From Methanosarcina horonobensis HB-1 = JCM 15518 (GTDB lineage Archaea; Halobacteriota; Methanosarcinia; Methanosarcinales; Methanosarcinaceae), in contig NZ_CP009516.1 of the NCBI RefSeq assembly GCF_000970285.1, positions 1,591,036 to 1,655,035 on the forward strand: a stretch of 64,000 bases of DNA, read 5' to 3'. Positions 22,390 through 32,285 of this stretch are shown piece by piece. The notes beneath the pieces are model-generated. The model was not told where the DNA came from and did not search any database. It worked only from the letters and a program-made list of their open reading frames with translations. The stretch's first letter is position 1; every line of letters begins with the position of its first letter. The position numbers were made by a program, and so were the translations under genes.

Positions 22390-22601
22390 ATTTTGGTTTG
22401 TTTAATGTTAAATAAAATTTAGTCATCTATATTAATCTCTGAAAGAAATATAATAGCCTCGGACTCGTAAGGTAAAAAATAGAAGGAAGTAATAATCATT
22501 CTTTATAATTAAGTTTCACCTTTGTTGCTTCCAGTACTTGACAAACTACAATAGTTCGAGTAAGGATTATTTTATTACAATCAGTAATACCTCTTCTGTA
22601 A

Positions 22602-24188
22602 TTACAAAGCTACGAAAAGGCTCTGAATAAGGCTAGTTACCGCTTTATATAATTGTTCCACTGTGGCTGTCTTAAGGCTTTCTCCGCCAGTGTGTGGGTT
22701 CATTATAGTAGGTCCTATAGAGATGCAGTCCATCTCATCACCATATTTTTCTAAAACATAGCTGCATTCGAGACCAGCATGAATTACAGTTGCTTTGAAC
22801 GCGTCACCATGAATTTCTTTGTACACATTTTTCGCTTTGTCAAGTAAGGCAGAATTATCATTTGGTTTCCACGATGGAAAAGGATTACCTGTTTCTACGG
22901 TGTATCTGTAGAGTCTCCCTATTGTCTTTTGTATTTGAATGAGGTTTTTCATAGAATCAAAATCAGAGCTGCGATTTGAAACATTTATTTCCACAATACC
23001 TTCTATTGAACTACCTTCTTTTGGCCTAATGGCAATATTAGCCAGATTGCATGAAGTCTCAACCAGGTTAGGTAATGTCGGAATCGTGCGGATAACGCCA
23101 TATGGTATCTGCCGAAGCAAGCAAAGAAGCGTATCCGTTGATGCTTCATCAAGGGAATTCTGGATATAATCAGCTTTTTGGACATCACAAACAAATTCAC
23201 TCTTCTCGAGTTGAGACTGCACCCTTAAAGCTTCACAATAGGCCTTAAAATCACTTCCAAATTCTGCCTCATTGTTACCTGAAAGAGTAATTATGGCACT
23301 TGCGCAGCTTGGAATTTTGTATAGATTAGGATCTTCGTCCCTTTCCATTGAAATGAGACGCAGATCATAGCTTTTAATACTTTTACCCAAAGAATCAAGG
23401 TTTGTGAGTCGGTTATTGAGTCGGATGAGAGCTTCAGTGAGAACTTTGATAGAATTAAGTCTTCCAGCGTTGATGTTAACTCCTGAATGTCCACCAAGTA
23501 GCCCTGAGATCGATAATTTCAGTGTAATAAAATCAGAAGGTATAGGCAATAAAGTAACATTTCCTTCATACTGAGTACGACACCCTCCAGCACTGCCGTA
23601 AATAATAATTTTTGCATTTTCTGCATCAAGATTTATGTACATTCTTCCTTCCAAGAGATTCTTGTTAAAACTCGCAGCCCCAATCATTTCGGTTTCTTCT
23701 TGGGCAGTAAATAAACACTCAATTGGGTAATCTTTGAGTTTCTTATCTTCTAAGAGGGCAAGTATGGTAGCTAAACCAATTCCATCATCTGCTCCCAATG
23801 TAGTGCCTTTTTCTGGATAAAAGACACTTTCCTTATCTCCGGCTTTTATCCACTTTACTCCCTCTTCATCAGTATAACCAAAGACATTTAAGGGGAAAAT
23901 ATTCTTATTAGGGGAACATACCATATCCATGTGAGCCTGCAAAGTGACATAAGGAGCACCAGAATACTTCCCTGAACCCTTTCTTCGAAGAACAATAACT
24001 CTTTCTCCAGGATATTTGGCATCTGGCTCGTAATAAGTGACTTCTACACCTTCCATTTCTTTAGCACACTGTATAATGTATTCCCGAACACTGTCCTCCT
24101 CGCCGGAGGGATGATATAGTTTTGTTAGTTCTATAAAATGATCATGAACGGCCTTTGGCTCAAAATAATCGTCCAATATTTTTGACAT
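22602..24188 (-). CDS. pepD: M20-family dipeptidase (PepD / aminoacyl-histidine dipeptidase type)
   Basis: A 528-residue cytosolic metallopeptidase that hydrolyses dipeptides with two metal ions. Metal-site motifs are intact: HMD at 86-88 (LQAHMDMV), GADD at 132-135, the catalytic EE at 164-165 (FTAQEET), NLD at 186-188, and PHTGGE near the C-terminus. The length includes the lid domain inserted in PepD proteins. AGGAG about 10 bases before the ATG supports the start. PepD-type enzymes are mainly bacterial, so transfer is likely. The gene lies between two tRNA-Leu fragments. Confidence 0.85.
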   Translation of the reverse strand: MSKILDDYFEPKAVHDHFIELTKLYHPSGEEDSVREYIIQCAKEMEGVEVTYYEPDAKYPGERVIVLRRKGSGKYSGAPYVTLQAHMDMVCSPNKNIFPLNVFGYTDEEGVKWIKAGDKESVFYPEKGTTLGADDGIGLATILALLEDKKLKDYPIECLFTAQEETEMIGAASFNKNLLEGRMYINLDAENAKIIIYGSAGGCRTQYEGNVTLLPIPSDFITLKLSISGLLGGHSGVNINAGRLNSIKVLTEALIRLNNRLTNLDSLGKSIKSYDLRLISMERDEDPNLYKIPSCASAIITLSGNNEAEFGSDFKAYCEALRVQSQLEKSEFVCDVQKADYIQNSLDEASTDTLLCLLRQIPYGVIRTIPTLPNLVETSCNLANIAIRPKEGSSIEGIVEINVSNRSSDFDSMKNLIQIQKTIGRLYRYTVETGNPFPSWKPNDNSALLDKAKNVYKEIHGDAFKATVIHAGLECSYVLEKYGDEMDCISIGPTIMNPHTGGESLKTATVEQLYKAVTSLIQSLFVAL

Positions 24189-24887
24189 GAATTACCCGCT
24201 CCTGAAGATCTCTCGTAATTCCATAACAGTTTATGGTTCCATTATCAGCGCTAGGGAAAGTAGATTCAAGAGATGTTTCTTGCTAAATCCTAATAGGGCA
24301 ATATACTTCGAATTATCTACATGATGAAGATAATGCGTAATAATGCGAACTAAGTAACCATTCACAACAGGATTATTAGGGAAGGAAGGCAAGTACTTAC
24401 TTTTCTTATTATAATATCTGTGCAGCGTTGCCACTCCAAATTCTTTTCCATTTATCCCTTTAAGAAATGTACTTTATCAATATCAAATTCGATAATTTTT
24501 ATGAAATCTTACTGCCTAATATATAATACTTCTCTGGCGAAAAGGAATGTCTGATTAAATAATATAGAAGGAGAAGATAATTCTACTTTAGTTTGAGGAA
24601 GTCAAAGTGAAGAATAATACAATTTTTCTCCTTAGTTTCTCTCAATAAACTTGTCAGTTAGAAATTAAATATTAATAAGCGTAACTAAAAAATTTGGCCA
24701 TGTTAGGCTTTTTAGGTATACATTAACCCATTCCTGAACTAATCTATATTAAAAAATTAGATATTTAAACTACTCAAATTTAGTTTCTAATAAGTTCAAG
24801 GATCTGAGATAATTAAGTCTTGAAGATTAATTACAGGATGTAAAAAAAGAGCTACAAATTACTACTGATTACAGGAGAAAAGTTTGA
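24189..24887. other. AT-rich gap, nothing convincing
   Basis: A 67-codon frame on the minus strand (24231-24434) lacks a good ribosome site and a recognisable match, so I do not call it. The rest is AT-rich with many stop codons. Confidence 0.4.
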
Positions 24888-24939
24888 TGCGAGGAGTGCG
24901 ATTCGAACGCACGAACTCCTACGAAACTGAACTCTGAAT
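24888..24939 (-). repeat. tRNA-Leu 3' fragment (att-like), copy 2
   Basis: On the minus strand this runs from the anticodon loop (ATTCAGAG) through the variable arm and an intact T-arm (GTGCG TTCGAAT CGCAC) to the acceptor end CTCGCA. Similarity to the near-complete copy at 22305 stops at the anticodon loop, the usual crossover point of tRNA-targeting tyrosine integrases. Confidence 0.75.
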
Positions 24940-24947
24940 AAGTCATA

Positions 24948-25121
24948 ATTCCTCCAGCTACTCCAGATAGGAACCCAACAGAATATTGTTGGAAAATGAC
25001 AAGAGAAGAACTAATGTCAATAAAATCGTTCAAAAATATTAAAGTATTAAAAGAAGAATTGGAAGAATTTTGGGAAAGACATACCTTTTCATATAAAATG
25101 TCACACTATTTAAAGTGGTGA
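24948..25121 (+). pseudogene. IS630-family transposase, C-terminal remnant
   Basis: 57 codons without a start, reading PPATPDRNPTEYCWKMTREE through a helical tail to HYLKW and a stop. The P-D-x-N-P-x-E-x-x-W motif carries the last catalytic Glu of the DDE transposase. The 5' part is missing: the frame begins 9 bases after the tRNA-Leu fragment, so the element was cut by the integration or deletion that left that fragment. Confidence 0.75.
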
Positions 25122-25162
25122 CTTATGTGTGATTCCAATCCAGCAGCGCAGGTAGCGACCCT

Positions 25163-25990
25163 TTATTTGTTAGCTTTCGCGTCTTCTTCAATAAGCTTGC
25201 GGTAATTTTCTGTGATCTTTGCAAGGAATATGCGGTGAATTCCCGGCGTGTACCGGTACAGTCGCCATACGATATGTGCGCTGGCTGTCAGCGGTATAAT
25301 AGCCTTGTTGCGCGCAACACCACGCAAGATATGTTTTGCGGCGGTGTCGGCCGACATTAAGTGCGATTTCGCTATTCTCTTTTGGACAATAGCACTGGAG
25401 GCGCCCACGACCTTGATCGTGTTAAATATATTGGTTTTAACATTTCCTGGGCACACCACGCTTACCTTGATGCCATAGCCTTCGGCTTCGGCACGCAGTG
25501 AGGTAGATAGTCCGACGACACCGTGCTTGGCGGTGGTATATGGTATACGCATAGAGGACGGTACTAATCCAGCAGCGGAAGAGATGTTGACGATATGACC
25601 ACTCCCTTGTGCGATCATTTTTTTATAGGCAACATCGGTAACGTAAATCGCACCCCAGAGATTCACGTTGATTATGGATTTCCAGTTTTCTATGGGGATG
25701 TCTTTCATTTCACCGAAGATAGCGATACCGGCGCTGTTGATAACGAGGTTGAGTTGATCATGCTGCGCTATTATATTATCTATGGTCGCATTGATGGCAG
25801 CATAATCGGTGACATCGAGCAGCATGGCGAAACACTTACCACCTTCATCGATTAATGATTTCGCGGCAGTATCCACCTGTTCTTTGTTGCAATCAGTGAG
25901 AATAACCGTCCAGTTATCTCGAGCCAAGAGACGTGCTAATGCAAACCCAATACCTGAGGCTGCCCCTGTGATGAGTGCTACTTTTTCCAT
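25163..25990 (-). CDS. Short-chain dehydrogenase/reductase
   Basis: A 275-residue classical SDR. The cofactor motif TGAASGIG is at 8-15, NSAG at 85-88, catalytic Asn110, Ser138 and Tyr151-x-x-x-Lys155. Asp33 after the second strand (LTDCN) suggests NAD(H) rather than NADP(H). The substrate is unknown. The C-terminal extension of about 40 residues is basic. GAGGAGGAG six bases before the ATG is a very strong ribosome site. The GC-richer codon use and best resemblance to bacterial SDRs suggest transfer. It ends the minus-strand run that begins with the ABC exporter genes, but a 24-base gap and its own ribosome site separate it from them. Confidence 0.85.
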   Translation of the reverse strand: MEKVALITGAASGIGFALARLLARDNWTVILTDCNKEQVDTAAKSLIDEGGKCFAMLLDVTDYAAINATIDNIIAQHDQLNLVINSAGIAIFGEMKDIPIENWKSIINVNLWGAIYVTDVAYKKMIAQGSGHIVNISSAAGLVPSSMRIPYTTAKHGVVGLSTSLRAEAEGYGIKVSVVCPGNVKTNIFNTIKVVGASSAIVQKRIAKSHLMSADTAAKHILRGVARNKAIIPLTASAHIVWRLYRYTPGIHRIFLAKITENYRKLIEEDAKANK

Positions 25991-26014
25991 TGCTTCTCCT
26001 CCTCAATAAATTGT

Positions 26015-27622
26015 TTATGCTTTTGTCAAAACATCTCTATTTCTTAATCCAAGCAATCCAATACCTGTCAGTATAGCTGAAAGGCAAAGCAGCCAAAACA
26101 GCGGAAGCAGCGGCAGATTTGTAATACTAATGGTATAGTGAGCATAAGAAAAAGGAGAAATACCCATCAGCGACCAATCGATTATCTGCGCTTCCCAAGC
26201 AAACTCCAACATACTAAACAATAACCAAACCACCCATCCCAGCGCTGTTATTCGGGGCCATAAGCCATACAATAAAGCTGTTACGCCTAACAGTATCCAT
26301 ACAGGTGGAATTTTTGAAACGCTCATGCCAAAAATGTGCCAAAATTCATTGCTTAAATCGCCGGTTGCAAGCCCATAAACCAGTCCCCCGACAATGCCCA
26401 TAACCAGCAGCAATGCAGCAGAACATAAAGATGCTACGATTAAATGGCTGCTCATCCATCGAATCCTACTAACTTTCTTATCCATCAGTATTTCTGCTCT
26501 GCCTTCGTTTTCTTCTTTTTTCAGATGCAATACAGCGGTCATGGCATAGACAGCCACAAAAAGAGATATCAGATAAAAGCTGATACTAATAAAGACATGG
26601 CCCAAACCCACCTCATCAGACCAACCTGTGCCACCCAGGTTCGACAGCCAATCACTCATTCCGCCGGTATTGGATAAACCGGGAGAAATGGCCGCAAACA
26701 CAGCAATATACAATACTGTCCCCACTAACCAACCGATAAAACTTCTCTTATGCAGCCTCCAAGCTAACGCTAAAGGACTGGAAAAATGGAGAGTTGCTTC
26801 TGGGGGCCCGTTCCGGGCCAAAAGAACACCTGCCCCCAGGTCTCTGCGAGCAGAAAGCACATAAGCAATAACGATGGGTACAATCGCAAAAGCAACACAA
26901 TATAACAGGTTCCAGCCATGATTGCCGGCAAATGGTTGGGTCAGCCGTTGCCATGCCATGGGTGTAATCCATCTTAATAAGGTATCGCCGCCTCCGAAGT
27001 TATTTAAAATCGCCATTGCGATTCCCAATCCCAAAGTTGCGACACCAATGCCTCGCGCAGTTCCGCTGTTTTCCCGGAGCTGAACACCTAAAGTGCCTAT
27101 TCCAGCAAAAAAGAACCCAACGGCCGACATGGTCGCTCCAAACAGAAAGGAACCATCTGCAGCACCCCCAAGGGAAATGATACTCAAGGCTATCAGCACT
27201 CCTGCTGCCAAGTTTCCAACACAAGTCAAAATTAGCGCAGCAGTCAGGTTGGCATAACGGCCTACCACACAGGCACGAACCAACTCGCTGCGGCCCGTTT
27301 CTTCATCTGCGCGGGTGTGTCGGATTACGGTAAGTATGCTGCCGATCCCCAATGTCAATGCGATTTGTGAAACACCTCGCCATACAATAGCTCCTGGAAG
27401 ATCAAAGGACATGACCGGGCCAAGAAGTGCAGAAATCAATGGATCTTTATCAAATTCAGTTAGAACACTCTGCAGTCCTTGGCTGGCCATTGCGATGAAA
27501 GTAGCTGCCGTTACCAAACTCAGAATCGCAGGAAGGAATATCCAGAGGGGCAGCAAGAACCTATCCCGGCGCAGAAATAGCCTGAAAAGTGTTCCGGTGC
27601 CTGCAAAATCACTGGTTTTCAT
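26015..27622 (-). CDS. ABC-2-type exporter permease (535 aa)
   Basis: A polytopic membrane protein with about 12 hydrophobic segments in two similar halves, of the large permease type found beside TetR regulators and an ATPase in Gram-positive bacteria (exporter of polyketide-type drugs). It should form the channel of an efflux pump with the ATPase encoded just upstream: only two bases separate the ATPase stop from this ATG, and the GAGGAGGAG ribosome site lies inside the ATPase gene, so the two are co-translated. Codon use is GC-richer than that of the Methanosarcina core genes nearby. Confidence 0.82.
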   Translation of the reverse strand: MKTSDFAGTGTLFRLFLRRDRFLLPLWIFLPAILSLVTAATFIAMASQGLQSVLTEFDKDPLISALLGPVMSFDLPGAIVWRGVSQIALTLGIGSILTVIRHTRADEETGRSELVRACVVGRYANLTAALILTCVGNLAAGVLIALSIISLGGAADGSFLFGATMSAVGFFFAGIGTLGVQLRENSGTARGIGVATLGLGIAMAILNNFGGGDTLLRWITPMAWQRLTQPFAGNHGWNLLYCVAFAIVPIVIAYVLSARRDLGAGVLLARNGPPEATLHFSSPLALAWRLHKRSFIGWLVGTVLYIAVFAAISPGLSNTGGMSDWLSNLGGTGWSDEVGLGHVFISISFYLISLFVAVYAMTAVLHLKKEENEGRAEILMDKKVSRIRWMSSHLIVASLCSAALLLVMGIVGGLVYGLATGDLSNEFWHIFGMSVSKIPPVWILLGVTALLYGLWPRITALGWVVWLLFSMLEFAWEAQIIDWSLMGISPFSYAHYTISITNLPLLPLFWLLCLSAILTGIGLLGLRNRDVLTKA

Positions 27623-27624
27623 CT

Positions 27625-28533
27625 CTAAACTCCTCCTCTTTCACGAATATCGTCACCATAATGGCGCATGAACAACTCCTCCAAGCTGGGAGGTTCAGCC
27701 GCCAAAGATTTGATCCCCAAAGGCAGCAATACCTCCATCACCTCGGTCATGGCATTGGAGTCTACAGAAAAACGGTACTTCAATCCATCTTGTAAAATAT
27801 CATGAACTCCAGACAATTTTTCCAGCCCGATGGCAACGCTACCGGTCTCCACATTAACGGTGGTACGGGTAAGATGCCGAAGTTGGGATAAAGTTCCAGA
27901 TTCTACAATCTGCCCTTGCCGGATAATGCTTACCTGGTCGCAAAGGGTCTCCACCTCAGACAGGATATGGCTTGACAGGAGCACGGTCTTGCCGGCTTTT
28001 TTTATTTCCGCCATGCACTCCTGAAAGATCACTTCCATCAGAGGGTCAAGTCCCGAGGTGGGCTCATCCAAAAGATATAGTTCCGCTTCACAGGAAAAGG
28101 CTGCCACCAAAGCTACTTTCTGCCGATTTCCTTTGGAATAGGTTCTGCTCTTTTTGGTTGGATCAAGCTGAAAGCGTTCCAGCAGTTGTTTTTTTCGAGA
28201 AACGTTAAGTCCTCCATGCAGCCGCCCAAGAAGGTCGATGATTTCACCTCCTGATAGATCTGGCCATAGAGTAACATCACCGGGGACATAAACAAGTCGG
28301 CGATGCAATTTCACTGCATCCTGCCAGGGATCTCCACCAAACAATGTAATTTCTCCCGACGTTTTTTGCAAAATTCCCAGCAGGATGCGAATAGTCGTAG
28401 ACTTCCCAGCGCCGTTGGGACCAATAAACCCGTGTACTTCCCCTTGCTTCACTGTGAGATCAATTCCCTTTAATGCCTGGGTAGTGCCAAAGGACTTGGT
28501 CAGCTTCTGAATATGAATCACATTCATGTACAT
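27625..28533 (-). CDS. ABC exporter ATPase subunit
   Basis: A 302-residue nucleotide-binding subunit. Walker A is GPNGAGKST at 38-46, the signature region is the degenerate YSKGNRQK near 134, and Walker B with D-loop is LYLLDEPTSGLDP near 153-165, followed by an HILSEVE switch segment. The C-terminal 90 residues are the accessory domain usual in drug-exporter ATPases. Two ATGs compete: the second (28527) is better placed relative to AAAGGA. It forms an exporter with the permease gene downstream. The divergent TetR gene 140 bases away is the probable repressor. Confidence 0.9.
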   Translation of the reverse strand: MYMNVIHIQKLTKSFGTTQALKGIDLTVKQGEVHGFIGPNGAGKSTTIRILLGILQKTSGEITLFGGDPWQDAVKLHRRLVYVPGDVTLWPDLSGGEIIDLLGRLHGGLNVSRKKQLLERFQLDPTKKSRTYSKGNRQKVALVAAFSCEAELYLLDEPTSGLDPLMEVIFQECMAEIKKAGKTVLLSSHILSEVETLCDQVSIIRQGQIVESGTLSQLRHLTRTTVNVETGSVAIGLEKLSGVHDILQDGLKYRFSVDSNAMTEVMEVLLPLGIKSLAAEPPSLEELFMRHYGDDIRERGGV

Positions 28534-28548
28534 TCCTTTTGAATTTAT

Positions 28549-28644
28549 ATGTTTTATAATGATTTACTCTAATATCTCTATAACGTCTAACAATAAAAAT
28601 TTTGCCAAATTTTATATATTTTATATTAACTCATTGTAAAACAT
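28549..28644. promoter_or_regulatory. Inverted pair of putative TetR operators between the exporter and its regulator
   Basis: ATGTTTTATAATGA at 28549-28562 recurs in inverted orientation as TCATTGTAAAACAT at 28631-28644, with one mismatch. The similarity continues several bases beyond (TTTACT against TTAAT). One copy lies close to each divergent gene start, the layout expected for a repressor controlling both promoters. The DNA between is AT-rich with TATA-like elements. Confidence 0.45.
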
Positions 28645-28671
28645 TTAGTATTATTAAAATAAGGTGAAAAT

Positions 28672-29259
28672 ATGAACGGATTTAAACGTAGAACAGAGTT
28701 AAAAAAGGATAAAATACGCACCGCCGCTTTAGAGCTTTTTTGTACGTACGGTACAGATAAAACCAGTATAAATGAAATTGCTCAAAAGGCAGGGGTTGCG
28801 CCGGCCAGCATTTATAATTATTTTGGGAGCAAGGAGGGCCTGATGAAGGATACATTCATAAACCTCCTTGAAAGCGGTTGGAAAGCAAAAAAAGAACTAT
28901 GGGAAACCGACCTTCCTTTTCCTGAATTAATGAAACGTGCCGTATCAATGAAGGATGATTTCATTGATCAAATCAATTTGGAGCTTCTTACCGATCCGGA
29001 GATAAAGAAGCTGATAGACGATTTTTATGAACGCAGATATCCTTATATCGTAAGCCAATTTATTGAGAAAGGGCGCAGGGAAGGGTATATACGCAGAGAG
29101 CTTTCTATTGAAGCGGCTATGCTTTATCTAAATATGTATCAAAATGCGGTTCAGCACCCTGAAATGCTGAAGAATAGAAACAAGAATTTGTTGAAAGAAT
29201 TATATGATTTAATGCTATATGGGCTGGCGGGACAGCCTATCGCCGATAAGACGGAATAA
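28672..29259 (+). CDS. TetR/AcrR-family transcriptional regulator
   Basis: A 195-residue regulator. The N-terminal helix-turn-helix is typical (IRTAALELFCTYGTDKTSIN, then EIAQKAGVAPASIYNYFGSK at about 38-57), followed by a helical ligand-binding domain. It is divergent from an ABC exporter operon, the standard arrangement in which TetR represses the pump until a ligand binds. AAGGTGA seven bases before the ATG fixes the start. TetR proteins are mostly bacterial, and the exporter, regulator and SDR look like one acquired cassette. Confidence 0.88.
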   Translation: MNGFKRRTELKKDKIRTAALELFCTYGTDKTSINEIAQKAGVAPASIYNYFGSKEGLMKDTFINLLESGWKAKKELWETDLPFPELMKRAVSMKDDFIDQINLELLTDPEIKKLIDDFYERRYPYIVSQFIEKGRREGYIRRELSIEAAMLYLNMYQNAVQHPEMLKNRNKNLLKELYDLMLYGLAGQPIADKTE

Positions 29260-29705
29260 GGCGGATTCTTTTCTGCTGCGTACTTCATTTCATTTACCAT
29301 GCCTACTCATTCCATCTGCATAGCCGCCTTATCCGGCAGCCTTAGCCTTCAATACGCCTGTAATTAATTTAGAATCTATCATAAAAGTGTTCTGACCCAC
29401 TTAAAATCACAATTAGCACTAGAAATTGTATGGAAGAGATGCTTGGTTTTACAGATCTATTGCAGCTTATCAACATGATACTATTGATTTTTTTTGCTTT
29501 CTCTCCTGTTCACTCAGCAGTAGTTTCAACCAGTACAGCCTCTTGTCATCTTCTTTTACCTGTACTTCAAGGAGTAGACTCCAACACCAGGGGCATATTA
29601 CTTGTTTTCCTCCGAGTTACTAATTTCCCACTACAGAAGGAATTTACATTCAATTAAATAGAAGACTATGAAGTAAGAGTATTTTTAGGAAACTGGAGAT
29701 TAAAA
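29260..29705. other. Gap after the TetR gene, with a long-range inverted repeat
   Basis: CGGAATAAGGCGG at 29252-29264, overlapping the TetR stop, is complementary to CCGCCTTATCCG at 29324-29335 except for one extra base. The 60-base loop makes it an unusual terminator. It may mark the edge of the transferred cassette. The remaining 370 bases hold no supported gene: short plus-strand frames at 29426-29657 lack ribosome sites. Confidence 0.35.
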
Positions 29706-30089
29706 ATGGCAGTAAGTGAAGAAACTAAACTGGCTAACCTGAACAGGTTAAAGGCTGCAATTGAAGAGTTTGAAAAAAACCCGAGTTTAGATTTAGTAGT
29801 TGAGCTGAAGGAGTTGGCAAAGAAACGATATCCTGTGACTGATGAGTGGATACTATGGCACTTTGAGAAAGGTTCCCCTAGCTTCCTGAGTGACAGCATA
29901 CGAAAAGAACAGACACGGCTTACTATCCGTTTGTTGAACGATGTTATAAATGAGATACACTATAAGAAACTCAATAATTTTTCTTACAAATATTTGGTTA
30001 ATCACATAAAATGGATGATTACTGAAAATAGCTTACGTGCTCCTAGATGTGGAGCACGTGGTTTAATGTGGGATGAAATTAAGGAGTAA
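29706..30089 (+). CDS. Hypothetical protein (127 aa)
   Basis: I do not recognise it. It is an all-helical, charged, soluble protein, rich in Lys/Glu in the first half (LKAAIEEFEKNPSLDLVVEL) with conserved-looking RYPVTDEWILWHFEKG in the middle. The C-terminus contains CGARG. TGGAGA about 8 bases before the ATG supports translation. No coding neighbour on its strand is close, so there is no operon hint. Confidence 0.6.
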   Translation: MAVSEETKLANLNRLKAAIEEFEKNPSLDLVVELKELAKKRYPVTDEWILWHFEKGSPSFLSDSIRKEQTRLTIRLLNDVINEIHYKKLNNFSYKYLVNHIKWMITENSLRAPRCGARGLMWDEIKE

Positions 30090-30278
30090 TGATAAAATAA
30101 TTGATTTTGAAAGTTTCTACGTAACTATTCAACCCGGATAAAACAACATCAACAGTCACTTTTATAAAAATCAAATTAACTACCTCTATAAATTGACTTT
30201 TTTTGATCGTTGGCTATTGATTGCGTTTATATATTGTCCAGCAGTTAGTTATCAAATTCCTCTTATATTTGATCTCTT

Positions 30279-30776
30279 TTAAAATTTCCTGAGATATTCG
30301 GAGAGCTTGTCTAAGGATTCGTTCCAACCGGCTTTAGCCAAATCCCTATTTTCACCCGCGGGAATGCCTTCATGTCGCAGAGTGATCTTAGTTTTACCGT
30401 CGTTTTCTTCGAATATTACCGTCACAAGTAACTCTAAGGGCCAGTCTCCGCTCATTCCATAATGAGAAGCTGGTACAACGTTACCTTGAGCGTCTGAAAA
30501 TGAATCGGTAGTGACAAGCTTCTCCTGCTCGACAATTTCCCGATAAACGCCTGTACTCCAGTAATCCTCACCTTCAGGTGATCGCATGCACCAAAGATAC
30601 TTCCCTCCCACGCGGAAATCCATCTTGATAACAGGCGCAGTGAAATCTTTCGGTCCCCACCATTGCATTAAGTGCTCTGGCTTAGTCCATGCCTTCCAAA
30701 CGAGCTCCCGCGGTGCATCAAAAAATCGTGTAATGACAAGCTCTTGATCCACAGTTTTCTGATTCAATTCTACCAT
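30279..30776 (-). CDS. SRPBCC / AHSA1-like domain protein
   Basis: A 165-residue START-like ligand-binding fold of the activator-of-Hsp90-homologue-1 group. The motifs are typical: [20 protein letters not shown] (17-36), MQWWGP, FRVGGKY, and the C-terminal helix [16 protein letters not shown]. Members bind small hydrophobic ligands, and bacterial homologues are often paired with ArsR regulators. None is adjacent here. GGGGGT nine bases before the ATG supports the start. Confidence 0.85.
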   Translation of the reverse strand: MVELNQKTVDQELVITRFFDAPRELVWKAWTKPEHLMQWWGPKDFTAPVIKMDFRVGGKYLWCMRSPEGEDYWSTGVYREIVEQEKLVTTDSFSDAQGNVVPASHYGMSGDWPLELLVTVIFEENDGKTKITLRHEGIPAGENRDLAKAGWNESLDKLSEYLRKF

Positions 30777-31575
30777 TTATGCTTACCCCCTTTACGCCAG
30801 ATAATTGTGAGTAGAATAATTCCTGATCTCAGCTTTTTGTTTTCATAAATTTCAGTTTAAATGTCCACTTCTTTTTTAAATGCAGGTCTTCTACTCCCCA
30901 AAATAAAAGGATTTTTATGTATATGACTTAGGCGGTTGAACTGAAAAATAAATTACGTTAAGCCTTCAACTGTCTAAAACCCATGTTTGACAGTAATACC
31001 TATTGATCTTAATTTGAACCTCAACCGCGTAAGTCTAATAGTATTACCTTTTTAGTTCTCAAACTCATATTAGTGCGAAAACAAAATTGGTTTTGGGATA
31101 GCTCAAAGTGAGAGTTTTATGGATAAAGGCAAAAAGTATGTCAGTAAATTCTGAATCAAAGTCCTCTTGCTATCGGTTAACTAGTAAAAGATAGGAGTAT
31201 ATCCCTACTCAAACTATGAAACTAAAGCAAAACAGCTTTCTACAAAAAAACTAATCTGCCGCTATGACCACATTTTATCAGATTATCTATCTAATTCTAA
31301 TAGTTGATACCATAGTAATTCTGGTTGCAGGAATTGAATTTAGCTATAGGAAGCTTCGCCAAAAACAAATAACGAATATGAATAACCCAATTTCTTTTCC
31401 TCATTTCTTATCCTGAAATTTCTTTGCTTTTGTGCCCGTTCCAGAGTGAGAAGGTACAACAAACTCTCCACCATAGGACTTAGATCTGAGAACAGAACTC
31501 CACAGGAAAAATTTAAGATTGACGGCAAAATAGAAGGATAAATCATGAGCTTTGGAATTACAAAAAAAATTTTGA
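30777..31575. other. Gap with one possible 50-aa membrane peptide
   Basis: Mostly AT-rich non-coding sequence. A 50-codon plus-strand frame at 31264-31416 encodes one hydrophobic helix (YLILIVDTIVILVAGIEF) followed by a basic stretch. It lacks a clear ribosome site, so it is only a possibility. Confidence 0.3.
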
Positions 31576-31626
31576 TGCGAGAGGTGCGATTTGAACGCAC
31601 GAATTCCTACGAAACTGGACTCTGAA
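31576..31626 (-). repeat. tRNA-Leu 3' fragment (att-like), copy 3
   Basis: Same orientation and extent as the fragment at 24888: acceptor end, T-arm (one loop change), variable arm, and the end of similarity in the anticodon loop (TTCAGAG). It separates the SRPBCC segment from the histidine kinase segment. Confidence 0.72.
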
Positions 31627-31988
31627 AAACTTATAGATCGATTAGGCTCATCTAGACCTTTTGCTTAAAATTGAAAATCTGCAAAAATTGTTATACATTA
31701 TTATAAAAACAGAAAATAGTATATTTTACCTTTTGCAGATTAGCTATCCAAAAGTGATTTTTGTTTCATTTTCGAAATTTCTTTGAAGAAAGTTATTAGA
31801 TATACAAAATATAATATGCATTTTTTCCGATAAATCAAATAGACAAAATATTTATTATATTGTTTATATTAATAACTCTTTATATAAATATCAAATTGTA
31901 ATATTTACTTCTGTAAATAAATTAAAACTGGTAAAGTTTGAAAGCTTAGACAAAGTAGAAATATTGTGACATATTTTGACTCTTCATC

Positions 31989-32248
31989 ATGACCAGAGAA
32001 AAATATGAGATTGTTAGTATAGATCAGGAGCAACAGGACGGTGAAAAACTTTACCACATGCTATCCGATCGTAATATATGGTATTATCCTGACTAGCCCA
32101 AGAGATGGTTGAAAAATTCTCTCGGCTAACTTATCCGCTTGCCGGATTCTCTGATGGACGGAAGAAGGAATTGGCAAAGGATATGGTGTAGCGTTTAATC
32201 TGGAAAATCCAGCTCTATCCATATTATTGGATGAACGTTCACAATTAA
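31989..32248 (+). pseudogene. Decayed gene upstream of the histidine kinase
   Basis: Two consecutive open fragments look like pieces of one protein. The first is MTREKYEIVSIDQEQQDGEK followed by a short tail, ending with a stop at 32096. The second, at 32105-32248, is MVEKFSRLTYPLAGFSDGRK and so on, interrupted by a TAG and then reading RLIWKIQLYPYYWMNV. I cannot name the family. Confidence 0.35.
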
Positions 32249-32285
32249 GGACTTATAAAATAATCGGCTTTTGGAAGGGTAAAAT

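Noticed and set aside
29426-29657. Two overlapping plus-strand frames of 65-75 codons
   Set aside because: No ribosome site, no recognisable protein features, and two overlapping frames are equally open.
31340-31600. An 86-codon minus-strand frame
   Set aside because: Its start lies inside a tRNA-Leu fragment and it has no ribosome site. It is opposite a slightly better plus-strand micro-frame.
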